Shown piece by piece: positions 62,101-64,000 of a stretch of DNA of 64,000 nucleotides. Numbering within the stretch: the stretch's first letter is position 1; each line of letters opens with the position of its first letter. The translations under genes were made by a program, and so were the position numbers. The notes under the pieces were generated by a model. It was not told the DNA's origin and made no database searches. It was given only the letters and a program-made list of their open reading frames with translations. Source of the stretch: Paracyclopina nana (Eukaryota; Arthropoda; Copepoda; Cyclopoida; Cyclopettidae); NCBI GenBank assembly GCA_019096065.1, contig JAGUCH010000009.1:5342001-5406000 (forward strand). The letters are read 5' to 3'.

Positions 62101-63991
62101 GAAGACGAGGCTGGCACTGATGGCGATGACGAGGCTGAGGCTGTTGACGACGACGACGACAAAAAAGCTGCCAACAAGGCCAAGAAAGGGGATGAGAATT
62201 GGGTGGAGGTGCGGAGCAAGAAGCAAGATCGCAAGTCACAATCAAAGGAACTTGGTGATCCGAGGAAGGATGACGACGAAAGAGAAGAACTTGAGTTCCA
62301 ATTTGACGAGGACCTCGACATGCCCGTCGGTCGACAAAACAAGTTTTCGTCAGTGTAAGAAATCTTGCTGTTTTTTCCCCCACTTTTTTTAAGCTTCATT
62401 CTTCATAGGAATGACAGTGACAGTGATTACGACGAGCTTAGTGACGGCGAGATTAGCAAGCTTCTCATCGTCACTCAGACGCCCGTGAGGCCGAAAAAGC
62501 ACGAGGGCTTTGACCGCACTGGCGACTTCGTGTCGAGGGTCAAGCTGAGCCAGGACTTGGCCCAAGTCATCAACGACGGCTTGGTCTACTACGAGGAGCA
62601 CCAGTACGAGTCTCCGGACGAGCACGAGTCCTGGATCGAGAGCAAGAACAAGAACGTCTCGCTCATCAGCCAGGCGGAGTTTGACAAGCTCAAGCCGTCC
62701 TCCTCCTCTGAGGCCAAAAAGGCTGTCCATTCCTCCCAGCCTCCGCCCCCGCCCCCCTTGAACACACCTGCCCAAGGACATATCCACAAAAGCAACGGTG
62801 CTGCTGATCCTCTCAACGAATCTACCACGAGCCGGACTCTGAGGCTGAATCAGCCCCACTTTTACCCTGTGACCAAGGAACCCACGACGCCATCTCAGGT
62901 ATATGCATAAGCTGATGGACAAGTGCAGGCCTTTAAATGTATATGCTTTCATTAGGATGCTCCACGGAAGCGCAAAACTCGCCATAGTCAAAATCCTCCC
63001 GTGGAGATGCACGTGGGCTGGATTTTGGATACACGAGCTCATCCGGAATCCGGAGCTCGTGGTCGCGCAGACTCCTTTTCAGATACGCAAAGCTTGAGCA
63101 GCAGCTATGGAACGCCGCAATCATTGCCCACGTTCCAGCACCCTTCGCATGCCTTGCTCAAGGAGAATGGATTCACGCAGTTGCAGTACTCCAAATACCA
63201 TTCCAGATGCTTGAAGGGTACGCGATTCTTCATTGCTGTTGGGCGCTTAGCTGTATTTTTTTTGTCTTCCAGAGAGAAAAAGGCTGGGCCCAGGACATTC
63301 GCAGGAGATGAACACGCTCTTCAGATTTTGGTCCTTTTTCCTGCGCGAGAACTTCAACAAAAAGATGTACGAAGAGTTCAAGAGCCTCGCTTGGGAAGAC
63401 GCCAACCAAGGCAACCGGTACGGCCTGGAGTGCCTGTTCCGCTTCTTCAGTTATGGCTTGGAAACCAAATTCAGGCCGGAGCTCTACAAGGATTTCCAAA
63501 CTGAAACGATGAAAGATTGCGACAAGGGCCAGCTCTACGGCCTCGAGAAGTTCTGGGCATTCGTCAAGTACTACAAGCACGCCGACGAGCTCCACGTCCA
63601 GCCTCAGCTCAAGGCCAAGCTGGAGCCGTTCAAGACCATCGAAGACTTCAAGATTCTCTACACGGAGGAGGAGGCTGGCAAACGATCTCGCAACTCGTCC
63701 ATATCCAACTCGCTGAATCCCTCCCAGCGTTCATCCGGAGGACACGGAGGCCGGAGGTCGAGGACGGCCTCGGAGGGCGACAACGCCGGCCAGCCCCCCC
63801 ATCCTGGATACATGGGCAGGCACTCGACATCGAGCACCGGAAGTCGTCAGGGCGGCGGGTCGTCATCGGCCCGAGGCCCTCGGGCCAATTCCGGATCGAC
63901 GCGGCCCGTGAAAGTGAACAAAAGAACTAAGAGCAACAGCGAGTGTTCCGACCCGAATTCTTCGTCGCTCTCCAGGCATCAAGCTAATTAA
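59105..63991 (+). CDS. larp: La-related protein 1
   Basis: Exons 59105-59677, 59810-60071, 60945-61085, 61169-61574, 61629-61815, 61873-62354, 62409-62898, 62956-63217 and 63273-63991 encode 1173 residues. LARP1 binds 5'-TOP mRNAs and their caps downstream of TORC1 and binds poly(A)/PABP. Seen in order: a Lys/Ala-rich N-terminus, KEKWVPV (the conserved WVP segment), the La motif from about 457 ([30 protein letters not shown]), acidic linkers, [12 protein letters not shown], and the DM15 cap-binding repeats (about 905-1037; [43 protein letters not shown]). A Ser-rich tail ends at TAA just before the window edge. All junction phases close. The 54-bp intron 61575-61628 is open in frame. Intron 2 contains the G-gamma gene on the other strand. 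Confidence 0.94.
60153..60377 (-). CDS. Ggamma1: Heterotrimeric G-protein gamma subunit, nested gene
   Basis: A single exon encodes 74 residues on the strand opposite LARP1, wholly inside LARP1 intron 2 (60072-60944). It would pair with G-beta at the membrane in GPCR signalling. [18 protein letters not shown] forms the coiled-coil N-terminus. DHLLLGF and NPYREKTSC correspond to the conserved core and the NPF/YREK box of gamma-1 type subunits. CQLL is a geranylgeranylation CAAX box. Length fits the 68-75 residues of the family. Two adjacent ATGs (60377 and 60374) are possible starts; a further in-frame ATG lies at 60404. The lack of introns allows either an old single-exon gene or a retrocopy; the intact frame argues for function. 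Confidence 0.88.
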   Translation of the reverse strand: MMHSSEKQARLIELQRQHVEQLRREASIHRIRVSKALGDIKKYVVENQTSDHLLLGFINDKQNPYREKTSCQLL

Positions 63992-64000
63992 TCCATTCAG

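Noticed and set aside
62389-63042. 217-residue minus-strand frame (and the 206-residue one at 61779-62399) inside LARP1
   Set aside because: They are antisense shadows of LARP1 coding exons; the plus-strand frame has the conserved family motifs and correct splice phases.
1-64000. CRISPR arrays, bacterial operons or viral integrations
   Set aside because: No regular spacer-repeat pattern, no Shine-Dalgarno-led gene strings and no viral polymerase, capsid or integrase motifs were seen.

Overview
The window is nuclear DNA from an arthropod, most likely an insect or a close pancrustacean relative. The evidence is spliced genes with GT-AG introns (from about 50 bp to several kb), fly-like families (CrebA, Ras64B/R-Ras, G-gamma-1), AT-rich intergenic DNA packed with small inverted-repeat transposons, and no bacterial operon signals. 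I rebuilt exons by hand from reading frame, splice signals and family conservation. First exons and UTRs are the least certain parts.

Layout. 1-13.2 kb: no gene recognised; MITEs, a degenerate array of ~45-bp units present in both orientations, and GC-rich palindromes. 13.2-15.4 kb (+): a Golgi carbohydrate sulfotransferase. 16.3-24.7 kb (-) and 26.1-36.0 kb (+): two complete CrebA/CREB3-family bZIP genes, head to head, sharing a 1.4-kb promoter that contains a perfect cAMP-response element. 36.6-38.9 kb (-): IMMP1L, then PEX16. 39.3-44.3 kb (+): phospholipid scramblase, then a divergent ZnT/SLC30A-type carrier whose first metal site looks lost. 44.3-49.5 kb: repeats, including a composite element with three tRNA-like sequences. 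49.5-56.1 kb (+): a gene encoding two globin domains in one polypeptide. 56.9-57.7 kb (-): Ras64B/R-Ras. 59.1-64.0 kb (+): La-related protein 1, with an intronless G-protein gamma subunit gene nested antisense in its second intron.

No pathway unites the neighbours. Several pairs share promoters (CrebA pair, PEX16/scramblase, Ras64B/LARP1) or converge at their 3' ends (sulfotransferase/CrebA-A, CrebA-B/IMMP1L, globin/Ras64B).

The most unusual items are the two-domain globin, the divergent CrebA pair with its CRE, the ZnT-like protein with Gln/Asn in place of the TM2 His/Asp pair, and a ~150-bp interspersed repeat whose ends carry CTCF-like AGATGGCGC cores. At least four repeat families recur in both introns and intergenic DNA.
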